Positions 1 to 8,341 of a stretch of 59,581 nucleotides of DNA are shown here, in pieces; within the stretch, counting starts at the first letter, position 1; each line of letters opens with the position of its first letter. A program made the position numbers and the translations under genes. The notes under the pieces were generated by a model. It was not told the origin of the DNA, made no database searches, and worked only from the letters and a program-made list of their open reading frames with translations. This stretch comes from Candidatus Peregrinibacteria bacterium (lineage in GTDB: Bacteria; Patescibacteriota; Gracilibacteria; Peribacterales; Peribacteraceae): the NCBI GenBank assembly GCA_030649955.1, contig JAUSFD010000022.1:1-59581 (forward strand). The letters run 5' to 3'.

Positions 1-9
1 GTTGCTCTA

Positions 10-147
10 ATCAATGGTATGAACCCCCGAGCAAGCTCTGGACTCCTTTTTCCGGAGCAAGCTCCGGGGAATCAGACCATCGACTCCGCAAGCAGGTATA
101 CTTTCTCCAGGCCGCTCGTCCGGCGTAGCCCCGCGCACGGGGCGAAG
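10..147. repeat. 138-bp long repeat, left copy
   Basis: This stretch recurs at 59444-59581 with a single mismatch (C at 28, A at 59462). It contains two short hairpins, gagcaagctc and ccggagcaagctccgg, a TATACT box at about 98-103, and a ccccgcgcacgggg hairpin at the right. It is either a dispersed intergenic repeat at which a contig broke, or overlap from a circular molecule; the mismatch favours a repeat. Confidence 0.85.
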
Positions 148-163
148 TCGGATTGAAACGCCC

Positions 164-204
164 CCTTCTCCCGAGTCCGGGAGAAGGGCCGGGGATGAGG
201 GCAC
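164..204. repeat. REP-like hairpin, CTTCTCCC family, solo copy
   Basis: A perfect stem (ccttctcccg / cgggagaagg around a short loop) is followed by the tail gatgagggcac. The stem and tail match the hairpins at 5137-5179 and 4699-4737 that flank a DUF559 nuclease gene. It lies just past the 3' end of the transglutaminase-like gene and could act as a terminator. Confidence 0.8.
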
Positions 205-208
205 CCGC

Positions 209-1990
209 TCACCCCCTCCTCACCACATACTGCTGCCAGATCTCATTGTTCGCGAAGGGGACTATCTGTGTGTGCGCATCGGGATTGGGATTCGCTCCGA
301 GCTCATACGCCGAGGGCGTGTAGATGGAAGCACCGCCGCCCTGATTCACCGCATGCGCAGCCATATCCGCAATGCGCGGATCGTTGTTGCGTTGTCTCGC
401 CTCCCACCGCGCTGCATCCGGCCAAACGGCGGCGATGGCCTCTCCAGCGGAGCGGTACGTGCGACGGTCGCGGTTGAAGCCATTCGTGTCGATCGTGCAG
501 TAGTTGAACCCGGAGGGAGACTGCTCGATGTACGCGCAGACGTAGTGGTAACTCCCCTTGCGGAGGACAACCCCATTGATGCCGATGAGGCGGAGCATCG
601 CGAGAGCCAACCCGGCGATGTCCTCGCAGTCCCCTCCTTCCAACAGCATGCGCTCCGGGCTCTTGATGTCCTGCTGGCGACGTGGCTCGGGGACGAACTT
701 GTGAACGATGTTGATCCACGTCCCGATCGCCTCCGGAGTGCGCAGTTCGCGTGCTGCCTCCTGCATGTAGATCCTCGTGAGTGCGAGATCCCCCATGCCC
801 GGGTTCTGCTCCCGGAGCCTCGAGACCTCCTGCTGGAACTTTCCCATGGGTCTGCCACCCTCGGAGATGAACGACACCCCTTGACGAACATCCACACTCC
901 TCCCATCGGGACGCAGCGCCAAGGGAACGCGTCCACTGCGGCTACTGTGGATGAGCGTCGGCTGGTGCTCCGCACGGTCGACGTAGAGGCTCGTGTGCCC
1001 TCCGCGCATCCGGACTACTCGCCCATCCCGCCTCTCGTGGATCTTGTACGCTCCCTGAGGTCCTTCGACGTTGAACTCATCAGCGACCACGCCGTTGGAG
1101 AGCGCGTCGAAGCGCACCTGCACCCTGTCCCCCTCTAAACTCTGGAACGCCCCACCTTTCGTCCGGTCGGCGCCTGGAGCGGATGCGAGCACTTGCGTCG
1201 CCGTCGCGAGGAGGTGCACTGATCCAGAGAGTCCCCAGACACGGACACCATCGCACGCGAAGTCCCACCGCAGCTTCCCCCACGTTTCCCTTCTCACATT
1301 GATTGCACCTTCGATGCGCTTGGCTGCACTCGTGAGCGAAGCGATGTGCTGCTCCACCGTCGCGGGGGGAATATCCTTCCTGCGGAGGAAGTTCCCCTGC
1401 ATGCGCTCCGTGCGCAGCGGCTGACCGTTGATGGTGATGCCCTCGATGCGTGCACGCACTTCGTCGGCATGCTGTCGCTGCTCCTCCGTCTCCTGTGGAC
1501 GGCGAGAGAACTGCGATCCTCTCTCGCTGCGGTATCCCCCTCTCTCTCGTTCGAATCCACCAGCCCTTCCTCCACTGTATCCACCGCCAGGTCTCGTACT
1601 CTCATACCCACCGTATCGTTGCTGCGGGAAATTCGGCGCATCGTATCCGTGCGCCTGTGCACCCCATGGCAAATAGGGCATGTGCCGCACAGATGAGGGT
1701 ACGCGCGGATCGTTCTGTGGAACTGCCAGAGGGAAACCCCACGGGTGCTGCCACATCATCTGGCCCTGAGGTGTGAAAGCGTACGGTTGGTTCGCATGAG
1801 CGAACACATCACCCTGGTGCATCCCCCACTGCTGTTGCGATCTCCACTGTCGTTGATAGATGGGCAGATTGAGAGCACCCCTCTGCTGCAGCATCTGGAG
1901 TCGCAATTGCGTCTGGAACTCCGGCGTGTTCTGCAGGGGCATCTGCTCTGGATTCTGGAAGCCTTCAGGTGGTGCGAATCCGTAGGGCAT
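209..1990 (-). CDS. transglutaminase-like protein with Gln-rich and RGG-rich N-terminal region
   Basis: A 593-aa protein. Residues about 1-100 are rich in Gln, Met and Pro; residues about 125-165 are a Gly/Arg/Tyr low-complexity stretch with RGG-type repeats. The C-terminal third has a transglutaminase-core pattern: Cys455 in GGDCEDIAGLAL, His482 in GSYHYVCAYIEQ and Asp501 in CTIDTNGF form a plausible Cys-His-Asp triad. Members of this superfamily act as peptidases, amidases or cross-linkers. No signal peptide is visible, so it is probably cytoplasmic. The middle region (about 250-400) looks beta-rich and is unrecognised. It may be the last gene of the minus-strand hypothetical block. The substrate is unknown; the Gln-rich head might itself be one, which is speculation. 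Confidence 0.6.
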   Translation of the reverse strand: MPYGFAPPEGFQNPEQMPLQNTPEFQTQLRLQMLQQRGALNLPIYQRQWRSQQQWGMHQGDVFAHANQPYAFTPQGQMMWQHPWGFPLAVPQNDPRVPSSVRHMPYLPWGAQAHGYDAPNFPQQRYGGYESTRPGGGYSGGRAGGFERERGGYRSERGSQFSRRPQETEEQRQHADEVRARIEGITINGQPLRTERMQGNFLRRKDIPPATVEQHIASLTSAAKRIEGAINVRRETWGKLRWDFACDGVRVWGLSGSVHLLATATQVLASAPGADRTKGGAFQSLEGDRVQVRFDALSNGVVADEFNVEGPQGAYKIHERRDGRVVRMRGGHTSLYVDRAEHQPTLIHSSRSGRVPLALRPDGRSVDVRQGVSFISEGGRPMGKFQQEVSRLREQNPGMGDLALTRIYMQEAARELRTPEAIGTWINIVHKFVPEPRRQQDIKSPERMLLEGGDCEDIAGLALAMLRLIGINGVVLRKGSYHYVCAYIEQSPSGFNYCTIDTNGFNRDRRTYRSAGEAIAAVWPDAARWEARQRNNDPRIADMAAHAVNQGGGASIYTPSAYELGANPNPDAHTQIVPFANNEIWQQYVVRRG

Positions 1991-1998
1991 TTGAGAGA

Positions 1999-2033
1999 TA
2001 CCACTTCGCCCCGCTTGGCGGGGCTACGCGGTA
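1999..2033. repeat. short hairpin, CGCCCCGC family
   Basis: Stem gccccgc / gcggggc inside the outer pair tacc / ggta. The core cttcgccccg...cggggctacg is the reverse complement of the hairpin at the right end of the 138-bp repeat (about 123-147), so the two belong to one family. It lies between two codirectional minus-strand genes. The rest of the 1991-2155 gap shows nothing recognisable. Confidence 0.6.
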
Positions 2034-2155
2034 CGAGAGGAGGAAGTGTCTGGTTCTAGGGAGTGGTATTTTTTCATTGAGTATGAGACGGGGAGGGGAA
2101 GAGAATCTGCGATCCTCATCCCCTCCCCATGCGTCACAGATACTCAGAATTGTCG

Positions 2156-4183
2156 TTACACAGAGCGGCGAGTGCTGGCGGCGCCAGTGCCGCCTTTGCC
2201 GGTGAAGCCCGGACCACCGAACGGTCCAGTAGCGGCGACATTGCCGTAGATCGTGCCGCTGTTATTGAAGTACGGTACGCCTGTGTTCTGATATGCGGCA
2301 GGCATTGCGGACACTGCGTAGTTCACGTAGGGAAGAGCTGCTTGAGGCACACTGAGAGTTGTGCCACTGAACTGTGTCTGCGGAACAAGCGAATGCAAGT
2401 ATGTGAGGTATGGAATCGAAGCCTGCGGACAGGTGCCAATGACTTTCGTCCCATCTGGACGGAAGTTAATACCAAACTCTTTGGAGATGATATTCATTGT
2501 TTCGACGAGCTGAAGTATATCCATTCTGGCTGCAACTTCCTTCCGTTCCTCCTCAAGTCTTGTGAGTTCTCGCTCGAGCTCTTCCACATTCGCACTCCCC
2601 GGATTTTTCCGAGCTTCATCAAGTCGCTTGCGGAAGTCTTTCGACTTAGCATCTAGTTCGACAAGCCTTCGTTCCAAGGTATTGACACTCTCCTTCATGG
2701 CTGCAGGGTTATTCACGCCACGGAGAATATTGAGGAGATCACGAATGAATGCGAGAACGCGATTCATATTGTCTTTCTTCTCCGGAGCGACTGCAGCAAC
2801 TGCGGGTGAAACATTGTGGTATTCGAGAGTCTTGTTCTTCGGTTCGAAACGCTTATTCCAACGGGAGATTCTGACATTGAGCTGCGTGAGGAATTTCTCC
2901 CTCTGTACCTCAGTGAGCTTTGTGAATTCCGGCTCCATTGCCTTGCGAGCATCCTCAATTTCTTTGTCTGACTTCGTGGTGTTCACGGCATTTGCGAATG
3001 CATCACCTAATTTCTTCATTGCTTCAGGAATATCTGGGCCAGCGGCAGGAGCAGCATGGAGTTTGAGGTCCTTGGTCTCCGGCTTGAATGCGCGATCGTA
3101 TCCTTTGATCTGGTCATTGAGGTGCTGGAGGAACTTCTCTTGGTCTTCCGGAGTCATTGCACTGAACTCTGGCCTCAAGACATTTGCAGCTGCATCAACT
3201 TCATCTACATTGCGCCGCCTGTCATTTGCCATTTCGATGAACTTCTTCGTCTTCGCATTGTCCTTGAGTTCATCGAGCCTGGGTTTGGGGCCGGCTGCCG
3301 GGCCAGATGCGGGGACAGCTGGCTTCTTCTCACGAGCACGAGCCTCTGTAGTGATCTGCTCAACCTGTTTCCTATGCTCTAGCATCGCCTCTATTTGCTT
3401 CAACCCATCCTTGGGGAAAGTACCATTGACCGGAGCGTCGGCAACCTTCTTAAGGTTGGCATTGAGTGCCACGATTCTTGTATCTTTCGCAGCAAGAACG
3501 GCCTCCCTCGTTCGCTTCACATCTGCTTCGTACAAGGTTTCGCCGATATCTTCCTTCTTCGCATTGATAGCGTCTCTGTACTCTTTGAGAAGAGTACGGA
3601 AATTTACACCTGTGCTCATGAAGTTCTCCTGTTCTGCATTCCTCGCTGTCACATCCCCGGCAAGAACAGGGGGTTTCGAAGGTGTGAAATCGAAGCTCTC
3701 TGCGAGTAGTAGAGCCTCTACTTGCTTTGCAATGCTCATTGCCTCGGACATTCGTTCCGCTGCATTGTGCTTCGGATCATCGAGGATTCCCTTCACGATC
3801 GTCGTCTGACTATTTATTTCGGTAACTGCCCGATCTTCCCAGTTAAGCCCCTTCAATTTGATCTGCTTGAGCGATTCCTTGTTCTCGTCCTTCTCCTTCC
3901 GAAGTTTGTCCTCTTCAAGGGACCTTGCTATACGTGCAGCGAGAAGTTTCTGGATCAAGCCGATAGCAGGTGGATAATCCTTATGCTTATCTAGCTTCTG
4001 TGTAACTGCATTCGCTATCTTATTCGCCTTCTCGAGGGTTGGCTCAGTCTTGAGTACCTTCTCAGCCTCCTCAGTTTCCTGAGTGAGCTGATCTTTATTC
4101 TTCTCGAAGTCCGCATCGAACATCAATCGATGCTCGCGGAGCGAGCCGACTGCCGGGAAGGAATGTGTGTATCTGTTCTCCAT
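2156..4183 (-). CDS. large coiled-coil hypothetical protein
   Basis: A 675-aa protein dominated by charged helices rich in Lys, Glu, Ala and Asp. Two or three related segments near 310-470 share the pattern 'EF..(M/L)T..(D/V)(Q/R)EKFL..LN..I', which suggests an internal duplicated helical repeat. A strong coiled coil (ELERELTRLEEERKEV) lies near residue 540. The C-terminal 100 residues are rich in Gly, Pro, Tyr and Asn and end in a Gly/Thr/Ser tail. There is no signal peptide, no membrane segment and no recognised enzyme motif. It is followed 24 nt upstream by the gene at 4208-4540, probably in the same transcript. It looks structural, but the function is unknown. Confidence 0.75.
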   Translation of the reverse strand: MENRYTHSFPAVGSLREHRLMFDADFEKNKDQLTQETEEAEKVLKTEPTLEKANKIANAVTQKLDKHKDYPPAIGLIQKLLAARIARSLEEDKLRKEKDENKESLKQIKLKGLNWEDRAVTEINSQTTIVKGILDDPKHNAAERMSEAMSIAKQVEALLLAESFDFTPSKPPVLAGDVTARNAEQENFMSTGVNFRTLLKEYRDAINAKKEDIGETLYEADVKRTREAVLAAKDTRIVALNANLKKVADAPVNGTFPKDGLKQIEAMLEHRKQVEQITTEARAREKKPAVPASGPAAGPKPRLDELKDNAKTKKFIEMANDRRRNVDEVDAAANVLRPEFSAMTPEDQEKFLQHLNDQIKGYDRAFKPETKDLKLHAAPAAGPDIPEAMKKLGDAFANAVNTTKSDKEIEDARKAMEPEFTKLTEVQREKFLTQLNVRISRWNKRFEPKNKTLEYHNVSPAVAAVAPEKKDNMNRVLAFIRDLLNILRGVNNPAAMKESVNTLERRLVELDAKSKDFRKRLDEARKNPGSANVEELERELTRLEEERKEVAARMDILQLVETMNIISKEFGINFRPDGTKVIGTCPQASIPYLTYLHSLVPQTQFSGTTLSVPQAALPYVNYAVSAMPAAYQNTGVPYFNNSGTIYGNVAATGPFGGPGFTGKGGTGAASTRRSV

Positions 4184-4207
4184 AGTTGGAGGGGGTAGTG
4201 AATGAGA

Positions 4208-4540
4208 TCAGCTGAATGCCTGTTCGAGGGTTGTGATGGCTGCTGATTCCTGAGTCTTGGCACTCTCCTCTTTCTGCTTGAGCGCCGTGCGCTTCGATGC
4301 TTTCACTTCATCGTCGACTTCGATCATGAACTTCGCACACTCTTCATCGAACTTCTTGTAGGCAACTTCGTATCGCTTGTTGCGCGCTTCCTTGTCCTCG
4401 GGAGTCTCGCCAGCGTACTTCGCATCGAGCGTTGGAATATTCTCGAGGAGGAGATCCGGTTCGATCTCCGCCATGAGCACGTCGTAGAGCTGCTCGGCGA
4501 GCTGCTGGTTCGTCGCGTCGTCCTGGACAGGAGTCGGCAT
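4208..4540 (-). CDS. small acidic helical hypothetical protein
   Basis: A 110-aa, strongly charged, all-helical protein starting MPTPVQDDATNQQ. It contains 'AGETPEDKEARNKRYE' and a Lys/Glu/Gln-rich C-terminal helix. There is no membrane segment or known domain. The start codon is the only ATG near the 5' end, and no Shine-Dalgarno site precedes it. It is probably cotranscribed with the 675-aa coiled-coil gene just downstream. Confidence 0.6.
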   Translation of the reverse strand: MPTPVQDDATNQQLAEQLYDVLMAEIEPDLLLENIPTLDAKYAGETPEDKEARNKRYEVAYKKFDEECAKFMIEVDDEVKASKRTALKQKEESAKTQESAAITTLEQAFS

Positions 4541-4619
4541 AGGTTCGGGAAGAGATTTTTATGTAACGTACGTAGTGTACCAGAAAGTTGACGTGGGAAC
4601 AATGGGGGTTTCGAGGCGT

Positions 4620-4737
4620 CTGCCCTCAACCCCCATACCCTTCTCCCGGATCCGGGAGAAGGGGTGACGATGCAAAAGAACAACACACAACCAACATTCC
4701 CTCTCCCGCGTCCGGGAGAGGGTTAGGGTGAGGGCAG
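4620..4737. repeat. inverted doublet of REP-like hairpins (REPIN-like)
   Basis: Two hairpins face each other. The left one (4638-4664, core cttctcccggatccgggaga) is preceded by ctgccctcaacccc; the right one (4699-4722, core ctctcccgcgtccgggagag) is followed by ttagggtgagggcag, which is nearly the reverse complement of the left flank. This is the layout of a REP doublet. The right hairpin and tail also encode the last residues and stop codon of the DUF559 gene at 4723-5088. Confidence 0.8.
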
Positions 4738-5088
4738 TCGCTCCGCTAATAGAACACTCACGTTCTTCAGAACATCAGCATTAGAAACGCGAATGACTCG
4801 GTATCCCCTGTCACTGAGGTAGGCATCGCGCTCTCGGTCGTACCCTTGCCGCGTCGCATGCACGCTCCCATCGACCTCGAGGATGAGCCGCTTCTCCTTG
4901 CAGCAGAAGTCTGCGATGAAGGGGCCGATGGCGACCTGCCTGCGGAACTTGAGTCCATGGAAGCGCCTCCCTCTCAGTGCGTTCCAGAGGACATCCTCCG
5001 CCTCCGTCATCCGTTTGCGGAGGTGCTTGGCGTACTGGCGCTTGTGGGACTTCTGCTCCCGTTCGCGAATCTCTTCGGCAATGGACAT
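4723..5088 (-). CDS. DUF559 (Vsr-like) endonuclease-domain protein
   Basis: A 121-aa protein of the DUF559 family, a PD-(D/E)XK-type fold related to very-short-patch-repair nucleases. Visible family features are 'LRKRMTEAEDVLWNALRGRR', the Asp in FIADFCC and the ExD motif in LILEVDGSVH, followed by YDRERDAYLSDRGYRVIR. It ends LPSP-stop inside a hairpin tail. It is flanked by hairpins at 4620-4737 and 5137-5179. It is clearly more distant from the two near-identical DUF559 copies at 6600 and 15103, yet sits among the same repeat family. The function is unproven; proteins of this family are often found beside this type of palindrome. Confidence 0.8.
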   Translation of the reverse strand: MSIAEEIREREQKSHKRQYAKHLRKRMTEAEDVLWNALRGRRFHGLKFRRQVAIGPFIADFCCKEKRLILEVDGSVHATRQGYDRERDAYLSDRGYRVIRVSNADVLKNVSVLLAERLPSP

Positions 5089-5136
5089 AGTGGGTCATTC
5101 TACATCCTCAGGGAGACGAAACAGAACAGCACACAT

Positions 5137-5179
5137 CCCCTTCTCCCGGATCCGGGAGAAGGGGGAGGGATGAGGGCAC
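5137..5179. repeat. REP-like hairpin upstream of DUF559 gene
   Basis: The stem ccccttctcccgg / ccgggagaagggg is followed by gagggatgagggcac, the same layout and orientation as the hairpin at 4699-4737. Together with that copy it brackets the DUF559 gene. Its tail overlaps the 3' end region of the gene at 5185. Confidence 0.8.
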
Positions 5180-5184
5180 TTCCC

Positions 5185-5868
5185 TCACTTCCCCTCCTCC
5201 ACCGCCGCTGCCGGAACCTTCTTCCCGAAGAGCGTATTCCACGCACCGCTCATGTAGCTCCCCGCAACGGGGATTCCAGCACCAACCCACTTGCTCAAGA
5301 TTCCAAGGTGTCCCTTCAGCGCGCCGAGTCCAGCGAGGAGTCCGCCGTGGTAGAGGGCGTAGCCACCGATCACGCCACCAGCGGTGAGACCACCAACGAC
5401 ACCCGCGGTGATGAGGAAGTGCTTCATGTTGTCCTTGAACTGACGCCACTTCACCCCGAACCAGTTGCGGATGTCCTCGCGGAACCACGCCTGGACCTTG
5501 CGCTCGGTGCGCGAGCCGAACCTGCGGTGCATGTCCGTGTTCATGTTCCGGAGTTTGCCCAGTTGAATGCGCAGCTTGTCGTCTATGTCTGCGTTGTCGT
5601 AGGAACCGTCGGCCATATCGATCTCTGCGATCATCCCATTCTTCTCCATTTGAGCATCCAGGAGTTGGCGGAGGGCTGCGACGATCGACGGGAGCTCCCT
5701 CGCGGCGAGCTTCTGCTCGGCTGGCGTCATCCCCCGCTCCTGCATTGCGAGGATCTCATCCGCGCGGTCCATCGTTTTTTTGAGCATCTCCTGGTAGCTC
5801 TTGTAGTCATCGAAGACTTTGAGGCCAGTTTCCTTCGGGATTTCGACGGGGACGGGTTTCGCTGCCAT
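5185..5868 (-). CDS. hypothetical protein with Gly-rich membrane segment
   Basis: A 227-aa protein. The first 140 residues are helical and charged (AEQKLAARELPSIVAALRQL; KVQAWFREDIRNWFGVKWRQ). Residues about 145-200 form one or two Gly/Ala-rich hydrophobic stretches (FLITAGVVGGLTAGGVIGGY). The tail is short and charged. The family is not recognised. It follows the gene at 5875-6501 by only 6 nt, so the two are cotranscribed. The charged helix plus Gly-rich hydrophobic segment recurs in the proteins at 7222 and 19082, which suggests related roles. Confidence 0.6.
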   Translation of the reverse strand: MAAKPVPVEIPKETGLKVFDDYKSYQEMLKKTMDRADEILAMQERGMTPAEQKLAARELPSIVAALRQLLDAQMEKNGMIAEIDMADGSYDNADIDDKLRIQLGKLRNMNTDMHRRFGSRTERKVQAWFREDIRNWFGVKWRQFKDNMKHFLITAGVVGGLTAGGVIGGYALYHGGLLAGLGALKGHLGILSKWVGAGIPVAGSYMSGAWNTLFGKKVPAAAVEEGK

Positions 5869-5874
5869 GGGAGA

Positions 5875-6501
5875 TCAAACGGAAAGTTGGCGCTGGAGAT
5901 CCTCGAGCGCATCGATCTGGTGCTTGAGCTTCACCGCTGTCGCGATGCCGGTGGCGAGCGGCAGAACTCTCTCATTCAGTTCCTTCTCATTCTGGAGCGC
6001 TTCTCCCTGCAGCTTGTCAAAGAACTTCAGCATCGTCTTCTTCATCGCCGGATCCATTTTCTGGCTCTTGAGTGCGTCCTTGTAGTACTCGATCTGGATG
6101 ACGGTGAGTGATGCGAAGTACGCCGCGAGTTTCCTGTCACTGGAGAACACGTCCTCCACCTGCTTCCTCGACAGTGGCTGCCCCTCGATCTCGAGCGATG
6201 CGAGCAGTTCGTTCGCCTGCTTCTTCAGTGCTGCACTCCTCGCGAGCTTGCTGAGTAACTCTCTGCGCTGCTTGCGCATCGACCGGTAGTACGTGAGGTA
6301 GGCCGTGAGCGTTGTGTCCTTCCGCTCCAGCGGCTGCTTGCGGTACTTCTCTAGGAACATGTGGATTTTCTGCAGGTGATCCTTGGACACACTCTTCAAA
6401 AATTTCTCCCACTTGCGCTCCTCCTCCGACGTGAGGAACCACCGGTGCAGCAGACCGAGGATGCGCTGCTTGAGTGATGAGGAGATTGCTTTCGGATTCA
6501 T
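5875..6501 (-). CDS. helical hypothetical protein
   Basis: A 208-aa protein if started at MNPKAISSSLKQRIL. The open frame continues upstream into the DUF559 element, but that part is repeat sequence. It is rich in Lys, Leu, Arg and Glu, almost wholly helical, with no membrane segment. Features are WFLTSEEERKWEKFLKSV and a C-terminal LKHQIDALEDLQRQL coiled coil. It is the first gene of a pair with the 227-aa membrane-segment protein 6 nt downstream. No family recognised. Confidence 0.6.
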   Translation of the reverse strand: MNPKAISSSLKQRILGLLHRWFLTSEEERKWEKFLKSVSKDHLQKIHMFLEKYRKQPLERKDTTLTAYLTYYRSMRKQRRELLSKLARSAALKKQANELLASLEIEGQPLSRKQVEDVFSSDRKLAAYFASLTVIQIEYYKDALKSQKMDPAMKKTMLKFFDKLQGEALQNEKELNERVLPLATGIATAVKLKHQIDALEDLQRQLSV

Positions 6502-6546
6502 TGATGGGAGTGTAGGACAAGTAGCACGGAAAGCAATTGCGGTTCT

Positions 6547-7112
6547 GACCTCACCCCTACCCCCTCTCCCGTCTCCTACGAGAAGTGAAAGGGGATTTCT
6601 CACTCGAGAACTTTTGACGGGGGAGAGGGGCATGTATTTTTTGTTGTTTGGTGAATGGTTTTCAGAACTCCGAGGAAATCCATTTCGATGTCATTGTTCG
6701 TGAAACGGAGAATTCTGTAACCGTGATCGCGCAAGTACTGTTCACGCAAGAGATCAACATCCCGTTGATCATCGTGGATGCTGCCATCAATTTCGATCAC
6801 CAATCGATGTTGTATGGAAACGAAATCAGCAATGAAACGACCAATGGGAAATTGGCGTCTGAACTTGATACGGAAGAAGGACCGATTCCGGAGTGCATCC
6901 CAGAGTTTCTCCTCGTGTGGAGTCAGCCTGCGTCGCAGCTTCCGCGCAAAGCGGAGCTTGTCTCCTCGTTGCTGTGTGGGCCGTTGCATAAGTCGCTCAT
7001 TCTAGCTCCCAAACACAAACAATACATGCCCCTCTCCCCCGCTTGTTGTTTCTGAATGAGGAAAGACCGTTCATATCAAATGGGAGACGGGAGAGGGGGT
7101 AGGGGTGAGGTC
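6547..7112 (-). mobile_element. DUF559 element, copy 1 (566 bp)
   Basis: A single nuclease gene bounded by perfect 30-bp terminal inverted repeats (6547-6576 and 7083-7112; outer core cctcacccctaccccctctc). Each end also carries an inner gggggagagggg arm, so each terminus can fold as a hairpin with a loop of about 40 nt. A second copy lies at 15050-15613, closely similar along its whole length including the internal spacer tattttttgttgtttggtga. There is no transposase. It sits between two divergently arranged hypothetical operons. Confidence 0.8.
6600..6989 (-). CDS. DUF559 endonuclease-domain protein, element copy 1
   Basis: A 129-aa protein. Motifs are 'LTPHEEKLWDALRNR', the Asp in FIADFVS and the ExD motif in LVIEIDGSIHDD, then YLRDHGYRILRF and a C-terminal helix. 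It is about 90% identical by eye to the copy at 15103-15492. The last residues (SPPSKVLE) are encoded by the element's own inner repeat, so gene and repeat move or evolve as one unit. The fold predicts a Vsr/PD-(D/E)XK nuclease; a role in mobilising the flanking palindromes is an inference. Confidence 0.85.
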   Translation of the reverse strand: MQRPTQQRGDKLRFARKLRRRLTPHEEKLWDALRNRSFFRIKFRRQFPIGRFIADFVSIQHRLVIEIDGSIHDDQRDVDLLREQYLRDHGYRILRFTNNDIEMDFLGVLKTIHQTTKNTCPSPPSKVLE

Positions 7113-7163
7113 GAACAGAACAAAAACAGCACACAGCCCACTCGTAAGCCCCAAACACCTCTT

Positions 7164-7190
7164 CCAGGAAATCAGTTTTCCTGGTATACT
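7164..7190 (+). promoter_or_regulatory. promoter with operator-like palindrome
   Basis: The inverted repeat ccaggaaa-tcagt-tttcctgg (7164-7184) runs directly into a TATACT -10 box at 7185-7190, about 31 nt before the start of the gene at 7222. The position fits a repressor site covering the promoter. There is no clear -35 box. Confidence 0.45.
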
Positions 7191-7221
7191 ACATAGATTT
7201 ACCAAAACAAAAAACCAACCC

Positions 7222-8334
7222 ATGCCGAACGTTGAATTCACACATACGCCGCTGCAGCCGAATGTTCTCGACGAACTGAGACTGAGTATCAACGCGAACA
7301 TCGGGCGCACCCAGCTAACGACGAGGACGGCGCTCCAGCAGCTCTTCCACCGTCAACCGACCGAGGAAATTATTCGGCACCATCAGGAAGCAGTGGATGT
7401 GCCGGGATTCCAGACGACGCTCTTGAGCGCGGGTGCGCAGCAGCTGAGCCAAGCAATTCGTCAGGAGATCGTGAACACGGTGACGACGCCGCTGCGCGGT
7501 CTGGACTTCCATGGTGACACGTTCGACCGCGGTGTCGATGCGATCAATCAAAACCTCAATAGACCTGGGCAGCCGCAGCCGACTCCGACTCCTACACCAA
7601 CACGTACTCCGCCGACACAAACACCAACAGGATTCTGGGGCAAACTCTGGAAGAACCCGTGGGTATCGGTGCCTGTCACTGTGGGAGCTACCACGGGTGT
7701 GGCGACAGCGAGCGTCGCAGCTGGTATGAAGCTCGCGGAGGTTCCCGTCCTCGGGAAAATTGCAACGGGCATCGGATCGGGCATCACTGCTGTTTCGAAC
7801 TACCTCACACCCATCACGAGTGCGCTTGGCGTTCCCGCAGGTGTCGTCTCACCCTTGGTCCTCGCTGGTTTAGGAGTGCCTGCCGCACTGTGGGGTCTCG
7901 GACACTTGAAGCGGGGAATCGTGAGCTCGTACACCGGCAAGGAAAAGCCTAAGCTCGATGGTTTTTGGCAGAATCTCACGACCCCTGTTTGGGATGGAGT
8001 GAAGATGACAGGAACTGTCCTCAGTTCTCCCATTTGGGCTCCGGCACTGGGAGCAGGATGGGTTCTTGGAAAAACTCCGGGGGCAATAAGCAAGACTCTC
8101 AGCACCGTCATCGGCACTCCGGTGAAAGCTGTGTGGAACGAAGTTGCGGAGACGTTCAAGAACCGCAAGCTCGCTACCGTCGGAGGTCTAGCTCTCGGCG
8201 CATTCGCGAGCTCGTTCTTCCCAGGAAGTTTGTTAGCAACATGGCTCCTCACGGGCGGTATCGGCGGCAACTTGCTCCGCCGTTCGAACCTGAAATCCAC
8301 AGGCGGGGGAGCCGCTGCACCCGCCCCTCACTAA
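7222..8334 (+). CDS. hypothetical protein with Pro/Thr linker and Gly-rich membrane segments
   Basis: A 370-aa protein starting MPNVEFTHTPLQPN; upstream in-frame codons lie before the -10 box and are rejected. Residues 1-110 are helical. Residues about 115-135 are a Pro/Thr linker. From about 145 on there are several Ala/Gly-rich hydrophobic stretches (VGATTGVATASVAAGMKL; GVPAGVVSPLVLAGLGVPAA; GGLALGAFASSFFPGSLL). This implies a membrane-embedded C-terminal half. The stop is 7 nt before the 1210-aa gene, so the two form an operon. No family recognised. Confidence 0.65.
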   Translation: MPNVEFTHTPLQPNVLDELRLSINANIGRTQLTTRTALQQLFHRQPTEEIIRHHQEAVDVPGFQTTLLSAGAQQLSQAIRQEIVNTVTTPLRGLDFHGDTFDRGVDAINQNLNRPGQPQPTPTPTPTRTPPTQTPTGFWGKLWKNPWVSVPVTVGATTGVATASVAAGMKLAEVPVLGKIATGIGSGITAVSNYLTPITSALGVPAGVVSPLVLAGLGVPAALWGLGHLKRGIVSSYTGKEKPKLDGFWQNLTTPVWDGVKMTGTVLSSPIWAPALGAGWVLGKTPGAISKTLSTVIGTPVKAVWNEVAETFKNRKLATVGGLALGAFASSFFPGSLLATWLLTGGIGGNLLRRSNLKSTGGGAAAPAPH

Positions 8335-8341
8335 TCGATCG

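Noticed and set aside
272-1138. 288-aa plus-strand ORF
   Set aside because: It is antisense to the transglutaminase-like gene, without a promoter or family pattern; long shadow ORFs are expected at this GC.
2562-3809. 415-aa Ser-rich plus-strand ORF
   Set aside because: It is the antisense shadow of the coiled-coil gene (Lys/Glu codons read backwards as Ser/Phe/Leu).
4846-6111. 421-aa plus-strand ORF
   Set aside because: It crosses two unrelated minus-strand genes and a REP hairpin. Its length reflects high GC, not coding.
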